Assembly (NCBI GenBank): GCA_032718565.1
Contig: JAVGVS010000010.1
Coordinates: 5,088,318-5,152,317 of the forward strand
Direction: 5' to 3'
DNA from: Distichodus sexfasciatus
Lineage: Eukaryota > Chordata > Actinopteri > Characiformes > Distichodontidae
Length of the DNA stretch: 64,000 nt
Part shown: positions 10,516-21,290 of the stretch, one piece after another
Layout of the letters: every line of letters starts with the position of its first letter
Position numbering within the stretch: position 1 is the first letter of the stretch
Translations under genes and position numbers: made by a program
The notes under the pieces: model-generated
Seen by the model: the letters and a program-made list of their open reading frames with translations, nothing else
What the model was told of the DNA's origin: nothing
The model's database searches: none

Positions 10516-10829
10516 GATCGATTCGCTCACTTTGCATTTTGTAAATTGATAAAAGTAAACAATAATTATTTACATTTCTGCAAGCATTCTTTGTTTACAG
10601 CATTTTTTTTTACACCTGTCTAAAACTTTAGTGCAGTACTGTATATGTGAATAGATATAGTAGTTTGCATCTGCTTTGCTGTGTTACTGTTCAGTTCCAT
10701 TGGTCCATTTGGTGCACATCACTGTACTTCATGCCGTATTAAATTCCTTCTACACACTCAAAAATCTAATAAAAGGTAGTATGCGAGTAACATTCATGAC
10801 TGTAATTAATTTTTATCACATTATAATTA

Positions 10830-11815
10830 GAGATGGGCCGATACCACTTTTTTATGTCCGATACCGATACCGATATTGTAAATTTGGATATCTGCCGATA
10901 CCAATACAAATCCGATACAGTCACTTTTTTTTTTTTTAAACCATAAAATAATGCTTTAAAAATGTCTGAATATATGACTGCAATTATTGTTATGCTTAAG
11001 GAAATGCTTGATTTAAATACTGTTTTCCTAATTAAAACAATGTAATAATTACACATACAGTATATGCTAAATTATTTGTTCTCAAAAATTGTTTAGATAT
11101 ATAAATATTTCTTCTTTCTTACTGATTACACTATAACATTATAAAATTGGAAAAAAAAATTATCAATTGAAAATAAAATACTTAAGTTTGTCATTTTGAA
11201 TCAATTTGGCCTATAAAATGAGTGGCTTTTGCAGAGAACTACATTTCCCACGATCCTCTGCACGCGCCCCGGAGTTGAGTCACAATGAAGCGCTGGGCGT
11301 GCATTCCAGAATAAATGATGGAAAATCTAAATAAACGGCAGAATTGTGAGTAGAACGGTAGTTGTTGTGGTTATTTATCAGTTAAAATATGGTTTGTGTC
11401 TGTAATAAAAGGGACATTTTGACCGAAATGAAGCGGATCATGCGCGCGCTCATTAACACAGCGCGTGTGTTTACATCACGAAAAATGTCGAAAAATGTTT
11501 TTATGCAGTTACTTCTATTTCAGTGCCCGGAACATCTCACAAATACATTCACATACAGAAGGATCAGGTCTTGTCTTGATCGCGCCACTGAAAACGTTGT
11601 GTGTCACTATTAAGCCTCCGTGTGAAATACAAGCGGAGCTGCTCTAGCGAGTAAAATGAATTAAACGAAGCTTCAATTCTAGAAAAATTGCCTTGACCAT
11701 TTTTGTAATAGAATTCTTCAAGTTATTGGAACAATGGTTTCAGCTTTACTTTACCGCAGTGCCACTTCCCATGCATAACGAATTGGGCGTGCACACATTT
11801 ACAGATCGGTCCATA
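10830..11815. repeat. Composite hAT-like interspersed repeat region
   Basis: The left edge reads AGAGATGGGCCGATACCAC with repeated CCGATACCGATA, a start I recognise from common non-autonomous hAT elements of fish. The right part (about 11670-11760), with AATTGCCTTGACCATTTTTG and AAGTTATTGGAACAATGG, resembles the end of another widespread fish repeat. In between are AACTACATTTCCCACGATCC and a GC-richer block with CGCGCGCTCATTAAC. I could not find a matching inverted right end, so whether this is one element or two joined pieces is unclear. The reading frames in it look non-coding. Confidence 0.5.
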
Positions 11816-12418
11816 GAACGGCCTGTCCAGATGCTCTTTTGCACACCTCATGCGGCTCTTCTTTTTGCGCATCACACTTCCACTGAGCTGTTCCTGGTGC
11901 AAAGTGCGCTGGACTGTGGAGCGATGTACAATGACACCATCAGCAGCCAGATGTTGTTGTAGCTCTCTGGAGGTGGTCTGTGGTTTGACTGTGACAATTC
12001 TAACCAGTCTTCGCCTGTACCTTTGAGATATTTTTCTTAGCCTATGACATCTTTTCTTCACAAGGACTGTCTTGGCCTTCCATTTCTAACACATTTCTGA
12101 CTGTTGAAACAAACAGTCAAACCTTCATACAGATAATCTTTGCACCTTCTCCTAATTCATAAAAATGCATTATCTTAGTTTTTTTAAATCAGCAGAGAGT
12201 TCTTTAAGGTTCCCATGTTGCCCACTCTCTAGAAACCAGGACAAGTACCATAGCAATTTTATACTGTATATGTTAAACCATTTTTTTTATTGGTTGCAGC
12301 TGTGTCTTTGTAGTTTGTCTAATGAGCTAATCAAAAAAACAATTTAGTGCACCGCAAATTGTCAGTGATAAATGACTGCAGGTCTTCAAAGTAATGCCCA
12401 AACTTTTGCACATCCCCA
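11816..12418 (-). pseudogene. Tc1-like transposase pseudogene with 5' transposon end
   Basis: The minus-strand frame from 12061 contains a paired-type helix-turn-helix of a Tc1-like transposase: RRRLVRIVTVKPQTTSREL, then VHRSTVQRTLHQ and CAKEHLDRP. This covers roughly the second helix-turn-helix and the start of the linker to the catalytic core. Upstream, stops and frameshifts interrupt the rest (a GELSADL-like start is visible near 12200). Further upstream the sequence runs to TGTGCAAAAGTTTGGGCA (12397-12414), a transposon end of known fish Tc1 type. The catalytic core after HLDRP is deleted. This is a different lineage from the relic at 7445-7910. Confidence 0.75.
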
Positions 12419-13654
12419 TTTTCCAAACTTACTTTATTTCATACAACTCAATAATAATGCTACATTAGGGAGATTTGGTCTGATAAACATCCTTGTCTAT
12501 ATATATCTCTAGAAAAAAAAAACACATCTTGCTGTGATCTTCTCTTATAGAGAACAGGGCTAATTATCATGCAACCTTGGAGGTGCTCAAACTTTGCATA
12601 AGACTTTACATAAAGACCTTCTCACAAAGGCAGCAAAACTCTGTGTGTGTGTGTGTGTGTGTGTGCTGGTTGGTTGGTTGGTTTTAAGCTGCTACAGTCG
12701 GTGTCTGGAAGTCCTTGTGATTGAAAACAACATACTGCTTTGCTTAAAAAAAACTGTTAAAAGGAGGAGAGAGAGAGAAAGAGAACATCAAGAGCAGCAA
12801 AAGTAGTCAATCAGGGCAGTGGACTGGGAAACTGTGTTGCTTTTCTGTTACAGTAAGTGAATAGAAAAAAAAAACAGAATTTAATTCACACTTGTATATG
12901 CAGTTTCACTCAAAACCTCACATTTTCACTTATTTTTGTGAATATTAAACACATTTTACCATGTGCAGATGTGATTTAGGATATTTACATTATATTATTA
13001 TTTGATCACTCATTAGTATTTTTTTTTTTGCATTAAATGTTTTGCATTTATCTTATAATATTCAAATCTGTATGATGAAACTAGAAATGGGTTTTGTGAA
13101 AAGTATAAACCATATATTTGTCCCTAAACCTATACAAACTTTTTCTGCTTTTTCTAGTTTTCTAAAATTTGTTTTAATTATTAAGATACCTTTGCAAACC
13201 AAACATCATTTTCATTTCTAAATGGTAGCTCCAGCCCCAGTCTGCGGGTTTGATTTAGAAATCTGCTCTAAATAAGTCTGGGATTAGAAAACACACACAC
13301 AGTTTCTACATACCTATCATACATCTGGATTTGGATGTAAGAAATGTGAAACTGTCGTTTGAGCTACCCATGCGGTCGGAATGATCAGGAGACTAGAGCG
13401 GAAATCGATAGGTCAGAGGCTATCTTCTAGAAACACAAGGCCATTCTAAGCCTGGGATTATAGTGACACAACTCGACTGCCTCATGTAGGCACACAAGTA
13501 CAAATGATAGTTCGATAGTTTGAGATGTGAAATCCACACACACAATAGAAGAAAATAAAAGCAATGTCCAAGCACCTTGAGCTGAAAGGCTATTTTTTGA
13601 GAAATAGGGCTCTTTGCACATTCTGGTTCTTGCCTTTATGGATTCAAGACTATA
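12419..13654. other. Non-coding sequence with TG and TTGG repeats
   Basis: A (TG)n run at 12641-12664 is followed by a short (GGTT)n run to about 12684, then purine-rich DNA to 12800. The rest is AT-rich with A and T homopolymers at 12866 and 13021. The 128-codon minus frame at 13427-13813 overlaps a SINE and has no protein features. Confidence 0.5.
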
Positions 13655-13867
13655 ACCGTTAGGTGTTACTTCATGATCAAGAAAGGTCACCGATTTGAAT
13701 CCCAGACTGGTAAGTCTTGTAATACTGTGCTCATGAACAGTACCGTCCCCCAGGCACAGCTCTGGCGCTGCCATGTTGGTGCTCACTGCTCCTACGGATG
13801 GGTCACATTTCATTGTGGTGCACTGTGTGCTGGCTGCTGTGTGGCATCTTCACAATGACAAATAATC
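13655..13867 (+). mobile_element. tRNA-derived SINE, family A
   Basis: Family landmarks in order: GTTACTTCATGATCAAGAAAGG, the B-box-like GATTTGAATCCCAGACTGG, CAGTACCGTCCCCCAGGCAC, CTCACTGCTCCTACGGATGG, ATTTCATTGTGGTGCACTG and the tail TTCACAATGACAAATAATC. The central GTACCACTGAGGTACTCATG part is rearranged. The reading frames here are SINE shadows. Confidence 0.75.
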
Positions 13868-14590
13868 TTTCTTTCCTCATAAAATTGAAGAAACCAGTGC
13901 ACTGCTAAGACTGCTGTTGATTCCATTTAAAGTTCTAATAGAAACTTGTACCTTAGAGCAGTGTGTCTCTTTGGATAGAGAGTAAGGTATGTTTTCATTT
14001 CCAGATTATACTGCTGACTTGTGTTTGTTTAATTGCATTGAAATATGTTAGTAATAAAAACTAAAGAACTGTAATGTCACTTCATTTATCCAGTTTCCTC
14101 CACCTTAGAAAAAAAGCACTGGTTAAAAGTCATGAAGTCCCAGCTGAAACTGGCTCCACTGCAGCCTAGCCTTCCAGGCTGATCCTAGCTCACACACACA
14201 CACACACAGTGTGATAAGTCATATAATTGCTGATCGGGTTGCGGGGATCTACAGGCCCCAGCTTGTGTGAGAAATCATTACTCTCCCTTTGAATCGCTGT
14301 GGCCCGACACTCCTCTCCTCCGCTCTCCCTTTCATCCTTTTTTCTTTTGATAGACAAAAGACAAACAGAGCGTGGCCGGCCATGTCTCTCTCTAAAACAC
14401 ACACACACACTTAGTTTGCTGAATGTCTGTAATCAAGCCAGTCACTATCAGGAGTGCTGGGGTGTCAGATCAGGGCAGGATGGAGAGACGTGGCTGAAGG
14501 TGGAACAGAATTTAAAAAGAAGAAAGGAAGGAAATATAACTGGTGATGCAGGAAAATTAAAATTCTCTGAATACATGGGATGAGTGTGCA
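13868..14590. other. Non-coding sequence with short CA repeats
   Basis: Two short CA runs lie at about 14190-14208 and 14396-14411. No gene, SINE or transposon ends were recognised. The two CA-flanked frames of 72 and 94 codons are not convincing. Confidence 0.5.
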
Positions 14591-14845
14591 GTATATCTAC
14601 AACTTTGTGTGTTTGTGTTTGTGTGTATGTGTGGATAGGTTTTAACTGTCCCCTAAACCATAAGATTTTATAGATTTTCTACACAAACCTAACCTAAACC
14701 TAAAAACCTAAGGTTAGTTTTCGCTGGTTACTGAGGTTGAGGTTAAAGGTAGGGTTAGACAGATTATTATTTAGATCCGGTAATTATTGAAGTCAATAGA
14801 AGTACCTCACAAATGGCAAGACACAGCTGTGTGTATGTGTGTGTG
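14591..14845. repeat. Interspersed repeat of CCTAACC type flanked by GT runs
   Basis: A GT-rich left edge, CTGTCCCCTAAACC, then AACCTAACCTAAACC and an opposed AGGTTAGTTTT...GGTAGGGTTAGAC, and a GT-rich right edge. I know this arrangement from a common fish repeat that carries blocks of degenerate CCTAA next to CA/GT microsatellites. The CCTAA blocks are irregular and short, so this is not an internal telomere array. Confidence 0.45.
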
Positions 14846-15864
14846 CTGCATCTCGACGTGTGATCTCTCCATCTACACATATATTCAGATCCTAAAAATT
14901 AGTAGCTAAACGTGTGGTGTGTGTTTCTACTCACATAAAAATATCAGACTGTGTGTGCTCTGCTCCACATATATCTGTGTGTCTGTTTCACTTTATCAAG
15001 TAAGAGACCCATTTATAAATAAACACACTTTCTAATAAAAGCTTCATCTTTCTTTTCACATGCGTCTATGTCTAACAGCAGCATGTACACACCACTTCTC
15101 TTCATCTAATTGCCATTCCATGTACAAAACACAACATTTACATAAACAGGAACGAGATCTTCTTATTTTGCTCCCATTATGTCAAAATATCCTCCGACAT
15201 ATGCAGCATCATAACATCAGAAGCGTTTGAAGATTAGCCAGCTTCAAGCCCCACTCCTCTACTGGCCTATTTCTCCCCAGGCCAGCGGCTCTGTTGAGTA
15301 ATATAAACTCCGTGCCTGGGCATAAGCATTCACATTAAGAACAGCCAAGAAATCATCTCCTTTAATCTTTGCTAAGAACCATGAGGAACCTTTTATGTCT
15401 CGCTCTTTTCTTTTGCCTTTCCTGGGCTCTTTTCTCTCCTCCGCTCTGGCATTAGTGAAGACTCGAGCCCTAGTTGAGTATGTGTGTGTATGTGTGTCAA
15501 GGAAATGATTTGCCAGTTAATCTCACTTCATGCACTGCATTGATACAAGATGTTTAAAAGAAGGTGGTATCTATGAATGTACACACACTCACACAAACAC
15601 AACTGTGTCTTCCTATCTTTGTGAGTCAAAACTATTAGTTCTAAATAATACTACATTTTAAAACCTTTTAACCTCAGTTTTTGTTACAGCTTTTAAACAA
15701 TAAAGCTTCCAGTTTTTCAAGCTGGAATCTGTGGGTCTATCAAGTTGAGTTTTAGACATTCACAAGGGAGACCCACATGGTTTTTACAAAGTGCTGCATC
15801 GGATAACATTCAAAACTTTATTTATTGCAAAGCACTACTAATGTAATAAAACTTGGTACAGAGT
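14846..15864. other. Non-coding sequence, no gene recognised
   Basis: Between about 15180 and 15480 the sequence is GC-richer and lacks repeats, so it could hold a conserved element. GT-rich patches lie at about 14910-14990 and 15480-15500. No exon-like signal was found. Confidence 0.4.
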
Positions 15865-16059
15865 TGTGGTGGTGGTCTAGTGGTTAGAATTCACATCTCT
15901 AAACCAAGAGGTTATGGGTTTGAGTCATACCTCCAGTACTACCATCATTGATTCTCTGAACAAGACCTATAACTTAAGTTGGTCTCAAGCAGAATTAATA
16001 AGCTGAAATGAGAAAAATGGAAGTTGCTCTGAATAAGGAATAACATAAATGTGAATGTA
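15865..16059 (+). mobile_element. tRNA-derived SINE, family B (L2-type tail)
   Basis: The head TGGTGGTGGTCTAGTGGTTAG is a clear A box and GGTTATGGGTTTGAGTCATA a B box. Then follow CTCCAGTACTACCATCATTG and AACAAGACCTATAACTTAAG, and the tail GAAGTTGCTCTGAATAAGG resembles the GTCGCTCTGGATAAGAGC tail shared by fish L2 LINEs and the SINEs they mobilise. Seven or more copies lie in the window. A family A fragment abuts its 3' end. Confidence 0.8.
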
Positions 16060-16060
16060 C

Positions 16061-16148
16061 AGTACCTTGCACATGAGTACCTTGATGGAACCTTTACTGG
16101 TCCTGGACTTGAACTAGCAAACTTCCGATCACAGGGTCAAGTATAGTC
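16061..16148 (-). mobile_element. Family A SINE, 5' fragment
   Basis: Read on the minus strand, the fragment has the B-box area and GGTTCCATCAAGGTACTCATG: only the first 90 or so bases of family A are present, from the start to about GCAAGGTAC. It joins directly to the end of the family B SINE at 16059, in opposite orientation. The rest of the A body is missing. Confidence 0.65.
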
Positions 16149-16402
16149 GATTTTACTGGGGCGTCCCAGCCCGAGGTACTTTGAGTCTAGCACAGGTAGC
16201 CAAAATGATTGTACAGTTGTTTAGCTTATTTCAGGGGCGTCGCCAGATGATCGTATCAGAACTTCAGCCCAGGGTCTCTGTAAGGCTGGGAAACATCCTC
16301 ACAGCCAAGTCCCTAAACTTTTACACCAACTGCCCCAAGGGTATTTTTTTAAATTAGTGCTTACCATTCAATAGATTTATATTTACATTTATGACATATT
16401 TG
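16149..16402. other. Unassigned sequence between two SINEs
   Basis: Non-coding. It includes GGGGCGTCGCCAGATGATCG and CCCAAGGGTATTTTTTT, which have a repeat-like look, but I could not tie it to a family. Confidence 0.35.
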
Positions 16403-16600
16403 GGATGGTGGTCTTGTGGTAGATTTCTTGGCTATGGACAAAAATGTTGTGTGTCAAAGTCTGTCTCTATCCTATCTCCAGCACTACCAGCTGTGAACTT
16501 CTGAGCAAGACCCTTAACCCCAAGTTGCCCCAGGGCATATCTCCTGTCATCTTATTTGGTCCAAATGAGAGCATCTGCTAAATGCTGTAAATGTAAATGA
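16403..16600 (+). mobile_element. tRNA-derived SINE, family B
   Basis: The head GATGGTGGTCTTGTGGTAG is followed by CTATCTCCAGCACTACCAG, GAGCAAGACCCTTAACCCC and AAGTTGCCCCAGGGC. The tail is GAGCATCTGCTAAATGCTGT ending in AAATGTAAATGA, the best-preserved L2-type tail in the window. The B box is eroded. Confidence 0.8.
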
Positions 16601-16940
16601 AATTTGTGTTGCATGTGATGGCAATAAGAAATTTATAATGGTTAAAAAATGCTATTAACATAGATGGAGGAAAACATTTTAAAACATGTAACACTATCAA
16701 TTTCTTATACATGGTGATGATGCACTGTAAATAATTTCTCTATTTAAATCTGCCTGTGAAGGACTTTCTTTGTAACCGATGATACAGTAAAACAAGCTGC
16801 TACTCAAGTGTTTCAACACATACATATACACAGCAAAGCACACACACAAAACCATCTCTTTACATGCAGTATAAGTGCATAGTTGACCCAGGTCACCACT
16901 TATCCCTATCCTCACTCCCCACTCCTGCTTCTACTTTCCA

Positions 16941-16984
<44 letters not shown>

Positions 16985-17440
16985 TGCTTGTGTGTCCGTT
17001 CATCTCTCTCATTCTCTTCTCTTGTTTCCCCCTCTAGAGTGTAGTCTATGGGACATTGGTCTATTTAGTCCCTTGAGATATCTTTTTCTGTGTTAAGCCA
17101 GAATGGAACAGAGACAGGACTTGTTCTACACAAAGCATTTCTCCTGTTCCCCAGAGGAGTGTGAAAGTGTGTGTGTGAACATGCACATACTCTTACTTAT
17201 TCATTTAAATAGTGTAGTGCCTACTTCCAGCAGATATTACGAGAAATGTCTGGGGGTGACCCTCTCTTTTATTTCCCAATGTTGCTTATTGTACCGAAGC
17301 TAAGTCTGAGGGCTCTCTGCAACACCTGTATTCAGTGTGTGCATGTAAGTCGTGAACCAAAAAGTATAACTTTAGGTTTATCTGGTAAACTTAGGTCAAT
17401 ATCAAGTACTAAGTAAATCTTCCAAGTGTACTTTATTTAG
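16601..17440. other. Non-coding sequence with (CT)n microsatellite
   Basis: The (CT)n run spans about 16941-16982. A polypyrimidine stretch with TAG at 17036 could imitate a splice acceptor, but no exon follows. Nothing else was recognised. Confidence 0.5.
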
Positions 17441-17699
17441 TTGGGACAGTTGGTAGCGTAAAGGCTACTGATTCAGCCTGAGACTGGAAAGTTGCAGGTT
17501 CAAATTCTGGACGGGTAAAGGTACCACTGAGGTACTCATGAGTAAGGTATCGTCCACAAGTGCTGCTCCCCAGGAGCTGCCCATGTCAGCTGCCCACTGC
17601 TCCTTCATGGAGGGGTCAAATGCAGAGGTCACATTTTGTTGTGATGCACTGTATGGTGTTCTGTAGTGTGTTCACACCAACAAATAATCACTCACTTAG
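17441..17699 (+). mobile_element. tRNA-derived SINE, family A, near full length
   Basis: This is the most complete copy: GGGACAGTTGGTAGCGTAA, a B box in GCAGGTTCAAATTCTGGACG, GGTAAAGGTACCACTGAGG, TACTCATGAGTAAGG, CTGCTCCCCAGGAGCTGCCC, a CCATGTCAGCTGCCCACTGC repeat of that part, GGGGTCAAATGCAGAGGTCA, and the tail ACAAATAATCACTCACTTAG. It serves as a local reference for the other copies. About 250 bp. Confidence 0.85.
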
Positions 17700-18218
17700 T
17701 ATAGAAAGAATAGAAAGTATAGCGATATCAACGTGCTATTAGAATTATATTATTATATTAATAATATATTATATATTATATTAATAAGTGTATTATTTTG
17801 AAACTTTTTGGGAATAAAACCTAAAGTTTATAAAAGTACACATTTAATTGTAAGTATAGACAAATTTGAGTGTCTAGTTTTATTTGACTAAATAATAATT
17901 CATAAGTACTAACTATTATACCATTATAACTATTATACCATTAAAATATAAGGTTTATACCCTTATATGGTATAATTATAAGTGTGTATATACTGTACAT
18001 ACAACAACAAGGTTCACTTCATACACTTCAAAGCTGACTTTCTACTACAACCTTGAAGATTAGAGTTCATAACATAGTATGTGAAAGAAAAAGAAAATAC
18101 TACATCAAAGAAGCTAATATGGCTGAACTAAGGCTTATGAAGAGTATGCACAGCAAAAAGACGTGTACTTAACCTTTAGTATTGCACTGGTAGACTTTTC
18201 TAAAAGCCTTTTAGTATA
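17700..18218. other. AT-rich sequence with TATTA-type dyads
   Basis: The segment 17735-17790 is a dense run of TTATATTA and TAATATA motifs, and 17920-17990 repeats ACTATTATACCATT and has TATATGGTATAATTATA. It probably forms hairpins, but no terminal repeats of an element were found and no gene is present. Confidence 0.45.
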
Positions 18219-18370
18219 GGTGGGTAGTGGTGGTGATTTGCCTCTGGACCAAGAGTTTGTGGGTTCTAATCCTACTTCCAGCACTACCATCATTGGGTCC
18301 CTGTGTAAGACCCTTAACCTCATGTTCTGGATAACAGTCGGCTAAATGCTGTTAATGATAATAAATATAA
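18219..18370 (+). mobile_element. tRNA-derived SINE, family B
   Basis: The copy contains GGGTAGTGGTGGTGATTTGC, TTTGTGGGTTCTAATCCTAC (B box), TTCCAGCACTACCATCATTG, GTAAGACCCTTAACCTCATG and GTTCTGGATAACAGTCGGC, then CTAAATGCTGTTAATG. It lacks part of the tail region before CTGGATAA. The frame on the other strand is a shadow. Confidence 0.8.
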
Positions 18371-19793
18371 ATCAAGTATACTTAAGTAAAACTGCTAAGT
18401 ATTTTCCTGTTAAGTACAAAAAAAGGTGAACTGCTTATTTTCAGTTCAGAAAAAGTATAATAATAGCACACTTGAATGTACTTCTTTTTTGTACGTGGTG
18501 TGTTTGTCTAAGGCAGTTGATGCTGTAGAAACTCGACTCGGCGAAAAAGACACTCTGGAGCTTCTATTGGCCCACATGCTCATCTGTGTGCTGCATAAAT
18601 AACTTTGCTCCCTATAACACTAGAAAGAGACACTCCTTCTAACAGCGGCCTTTAAAGGGCCCTTACATCGTTCTCCCTCTTTCTCGTTCTGTTCTTCTCA
18701 TACCCCCTCGTTCTCTATTTCCTTGTTAAAAGCCTTTACCACAGCGAGCAGAGCTCAGAGCTGGAGAAATGCCTCTGCCGGTGTCATCACTGACAGTCGT
18801 GTGAGCCACCGGCGCTAATGACCGCTAGCCTGCTGTGTTCCTTCAATGCATTCCCACTAACATTATGACGTTTCACAGTGAGGCAGACTCTTGATTCTTC
18901 GTTCCCTTCTTTGCCCTCTCTAACGAACCTGTAAAACAAAAGTGCGACACTGACGGCCTGCCACAAGACAGCGAACCGTCAAAGCTGAGAGGAAAATCCA
19001 TGTTTACAGAGAGAAAAAGAGAAGAAGAGAGCGATTTCACCCTCTCACCCTGCTATCGTTGCTTTTGGTCTAATGCACAGCAATAAGGATCTTGAGGGAA
19101 ACGGAGAGAGTGAACACGCAAGAAAATGAATGTCGCTGTGGTTTCATGTCACTGTCAGCTCTAATGAAATATGGCTATGAATCAAACACACTTCCCCCCC
19201 ACCTTCATTAGACTCAGCACTCTTTCCCATGTAAAATAAGATTTGAATGCAGAATGGAAAGATGTGACCATCGATGCATGTTTGTATACACAAAGCCAGT
19301 GCAGCCCATATCTCATCTCTTGTGTTCAGTCAGGTAGAGAGATGTTTTTCTTTCTTAAATTGCCTTCTCTCCTATTTTCTATGCTAACGACTAGACACTA
19401 GAGGAAGATGGAAGGTGTGTGTTTTGTGGAGGGGAGTGACGCTTTGGTGGGTTTATTCATAGCTGATGCATATTTCCTTTTGCACTGACATTGTACTCTT
19501 ACGTTTGGAGTGTTTGGGGTAGCGTTTGTGGCTTGTAACTGTTTGTAAGGTTTGCAATACAACATGTAGTATGTCTAAGAGACTTCTTACAGTCCAAACA
19601 GCATGAAAGCTTAGAATCTTCTCCAGTTTGGTGCAAACATTTGGTTGATTGGCGCCCAGGCCTATGTAACCAAAAGTTGTGACCAATCAAATTTACATCT
19701 ATGTTAAGATATGATTTCTTCTTAATTGGTTTATTGTGAGTCTTCTTTTGTGTTCATAGTCCTGCTGGCACATGTTTATTTAATTGAATTTAA
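18371..19793. other. Non-coding sequence, GC-richer block at 18.5-19.2 kb
   Basis: The part at 18520-19250 has no repeats and higher GC content, with scattered CGs. It might hold a conserved regulatory element. The two overlapping minus frames at 19453-19690 show no domain. No exon signal was seen. Confidence 0.4.
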
Positions 19794-20035
19794 GTGAGTA
19801 ATGATTTGTCTGTGAATACACCACAGCACAGCACACAGTGCACCATAATGAATTGTGACCCCTGAATTTGACCCATCCATTAAGGAGCAGTGGGCAGCTG
19901 ACATGGCCAGTGCATGAGGACCTTGGTACCTTGTTCAGGAGTACCTCAGTGACACCGTTACCTGTCTGGTACTTGAGCCGACGACCTTCTGATCACAGGG
20001 CAAGTCCCTAACTGCTATACCACCAACTGCCCCAA
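19794..20035 (-). mobile_element. tRNA-derived SINE, family A
   Basis: On the minus strand, in order: TGGGGCAGTTGGTGGTATAG, TGATCAGAAGGTCGTCGGC, TCAAGTACCAGACAGG, GGTAACGGTGTCACTGAGG, TACTCCTGAACAAGGTAC, CATGTCAGCTGCCCACTGC and TCCTTAATGGATGGGTCAAA, with an ACAAATCATTACTCACTTAA tail. Near complete and one of the better-preserved copies. Confidence 0.8.
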
Positions 20036-20077
20036 CTGAGACCCCATTTACATGTAGCCGGGTATCTGGGAAAATGA

Positions 20078-20725
20078 TATGTGACTCTGCATGGCAAAAC
20101 CAGTCGCTTGTCGCAAGGGAGGTTTCCAAGAAAAACGACCGTTTATGTTGCGTGGGGTAAAATATTGGATTTTTTGTTTTTAGTGTTTTGAAACAGTGGA
20201 AGGTCTATACTGTACTGTTGTGAATAAATTTGCCTGAAAAACCTACCCTTTCCATCCTAAAAACGTGACTTTCTTGAGGTGAGGAATTCAATTCCAGCAG
20301 AATGTTAAAAGTTTCTGTTTTGACCGCTCTACTTCAATATTTACAGTAAATCCACTGGTTGACTAGCATGAAGATATTTTTCCGGAATCCATCTTCGTCT
20401 CCCAAGTTCAGTTAACCTAACGCAGGTAGGCTATCCGTGTGGCTGTGAATGCAGCTACCGTAAATGCAAACGTAGCCACGACCGCACCAAGCGCCTGTGA
20501 GTGCTACATCGATAGTCAACTTCAAAGGCAGATTTCTCCGTTTCTTACTTGGCGTGACAGGAGAAACCCGACTCCTTTGAATGTTGATATCTCAGTTATA
20601 TAGCATCCGATTCATTCGATATAGGTATCGTTTTGGAGGTTGATTTGTGCCCCTTCATCAAAACATAATAACTCAATTTTGAAAATTTGCGACAAGCAAC
20701 TGGTTTTGCCGTGCAGAGTCACATA
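20078..20725. mobile_element. Complete 648-bp MITE with TATGTGACTC ends
   Basis: The left end TATGTGACTCTGCATGGCAA and the right end, inverted, TATGTGACTCTGCACGGCAA match over about 35 bases, on through AACCAGTCGCTTGTCGCA with only a couple of differences. There is no transposase frame. A truncated sister copy lies 13 kb upstream at 6866-7300, and the 4391-5013 MITE shares the outermost TATGTGAC. The target duplication is probably TA or ATA, since ATA sits beside both ends. Confidence 0.9.
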
Positions 20726-20939
20726 TATCCATGCGTTTTTGACTTCCATTTACATGAAAACTGAGGTTTAATTCACTGAAAACAATTATTTCTGAAACCT
20801 CCGGACAAAGTTGAGAGTTGAGAAAAGAGAGTTTTAAGTTTTCAAACGTCACAGTATGCGACACAAGTTCATTAGTGTCAGGAACAGGAAATCATGTCAT
20901 TCATTGTTTTGTTTTCTTCAGGATTCTGATGGGCTAACA

Positions 20940-21290
20940 AGGCTTTATGCTTCTTGTTACACTGCTGCCAGCGGAGTGTTGTGTTGAACATGTATGGCTG
21001 TATGGATGGTCTGTTAGCAGCAGCCTTGCCAATTATTTTCACGTGATGTACATACTCGCTGTGCTGCCTATGCCCCGATACCGGAGAGGGGTGTGGGCTG
21101 CAGCGGCTCATTCACATTTAGGAATACTAATGAGAAACAGCTTGTTCTGAAAAGGGACTGAAATAGAGTGGTAAAAAGCAGGTGAAAATGTCTAATCTGA
21201 GAAGTATTTTCAACAAACTACTTCAGAGACATGTTTAGTGAAGCTCAGACCTATTTTAACTTGTTGAAAAAATATAATATGGGACCTTTA
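20940..21290 (-). mobile_element. Partial copy of the GGTCCC-end MITE
   Basis: The right end ATAATATGGGACCTTTA and the sequence inward (GAAACAGCTTGTTCTGAA, AGACATGTTTAGTGAAGC, GACCTATTTTAACTTGTTGA) match, in inverse orientation, the element at 59755-60267. The left boundary could not be found; homology fades at about 20950. No transposase frame. The 77-codon frame here is a shadow. Confidence 0.7.

Larger units (their letters stand above)
10101..10641. mobile_element. Fold-back element built from two Tc1-like 3' ends
   Basis: The ends CAGTACTGTGCAAAAGGTTT and, inverted, CAGTACTGCACTAAAGTTTT continue as a long inverted repeat: both reach AAATGCTGTAAACAAAGAATG about 35 bases in. A TA lies at each outer edge (10099-10100 and 10642-10643), as expected for Tc1/mariner insertion. 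Each arm also carries the same Tc1 transposase C-terminus in opposite orientation, which makes the element a near-palindrome with arms of about 200-250 bp around an AT-rich centre. It has no complete gene and would need a transposase in trans. Confidence 0.85.

Noticed and set aside
14675..14760. Possible interstitial telomere repeat (CCTAA words)
   Set aside because: Words are irregular, in both orientations and few; they fit a known kind of fish interspersed repeat.
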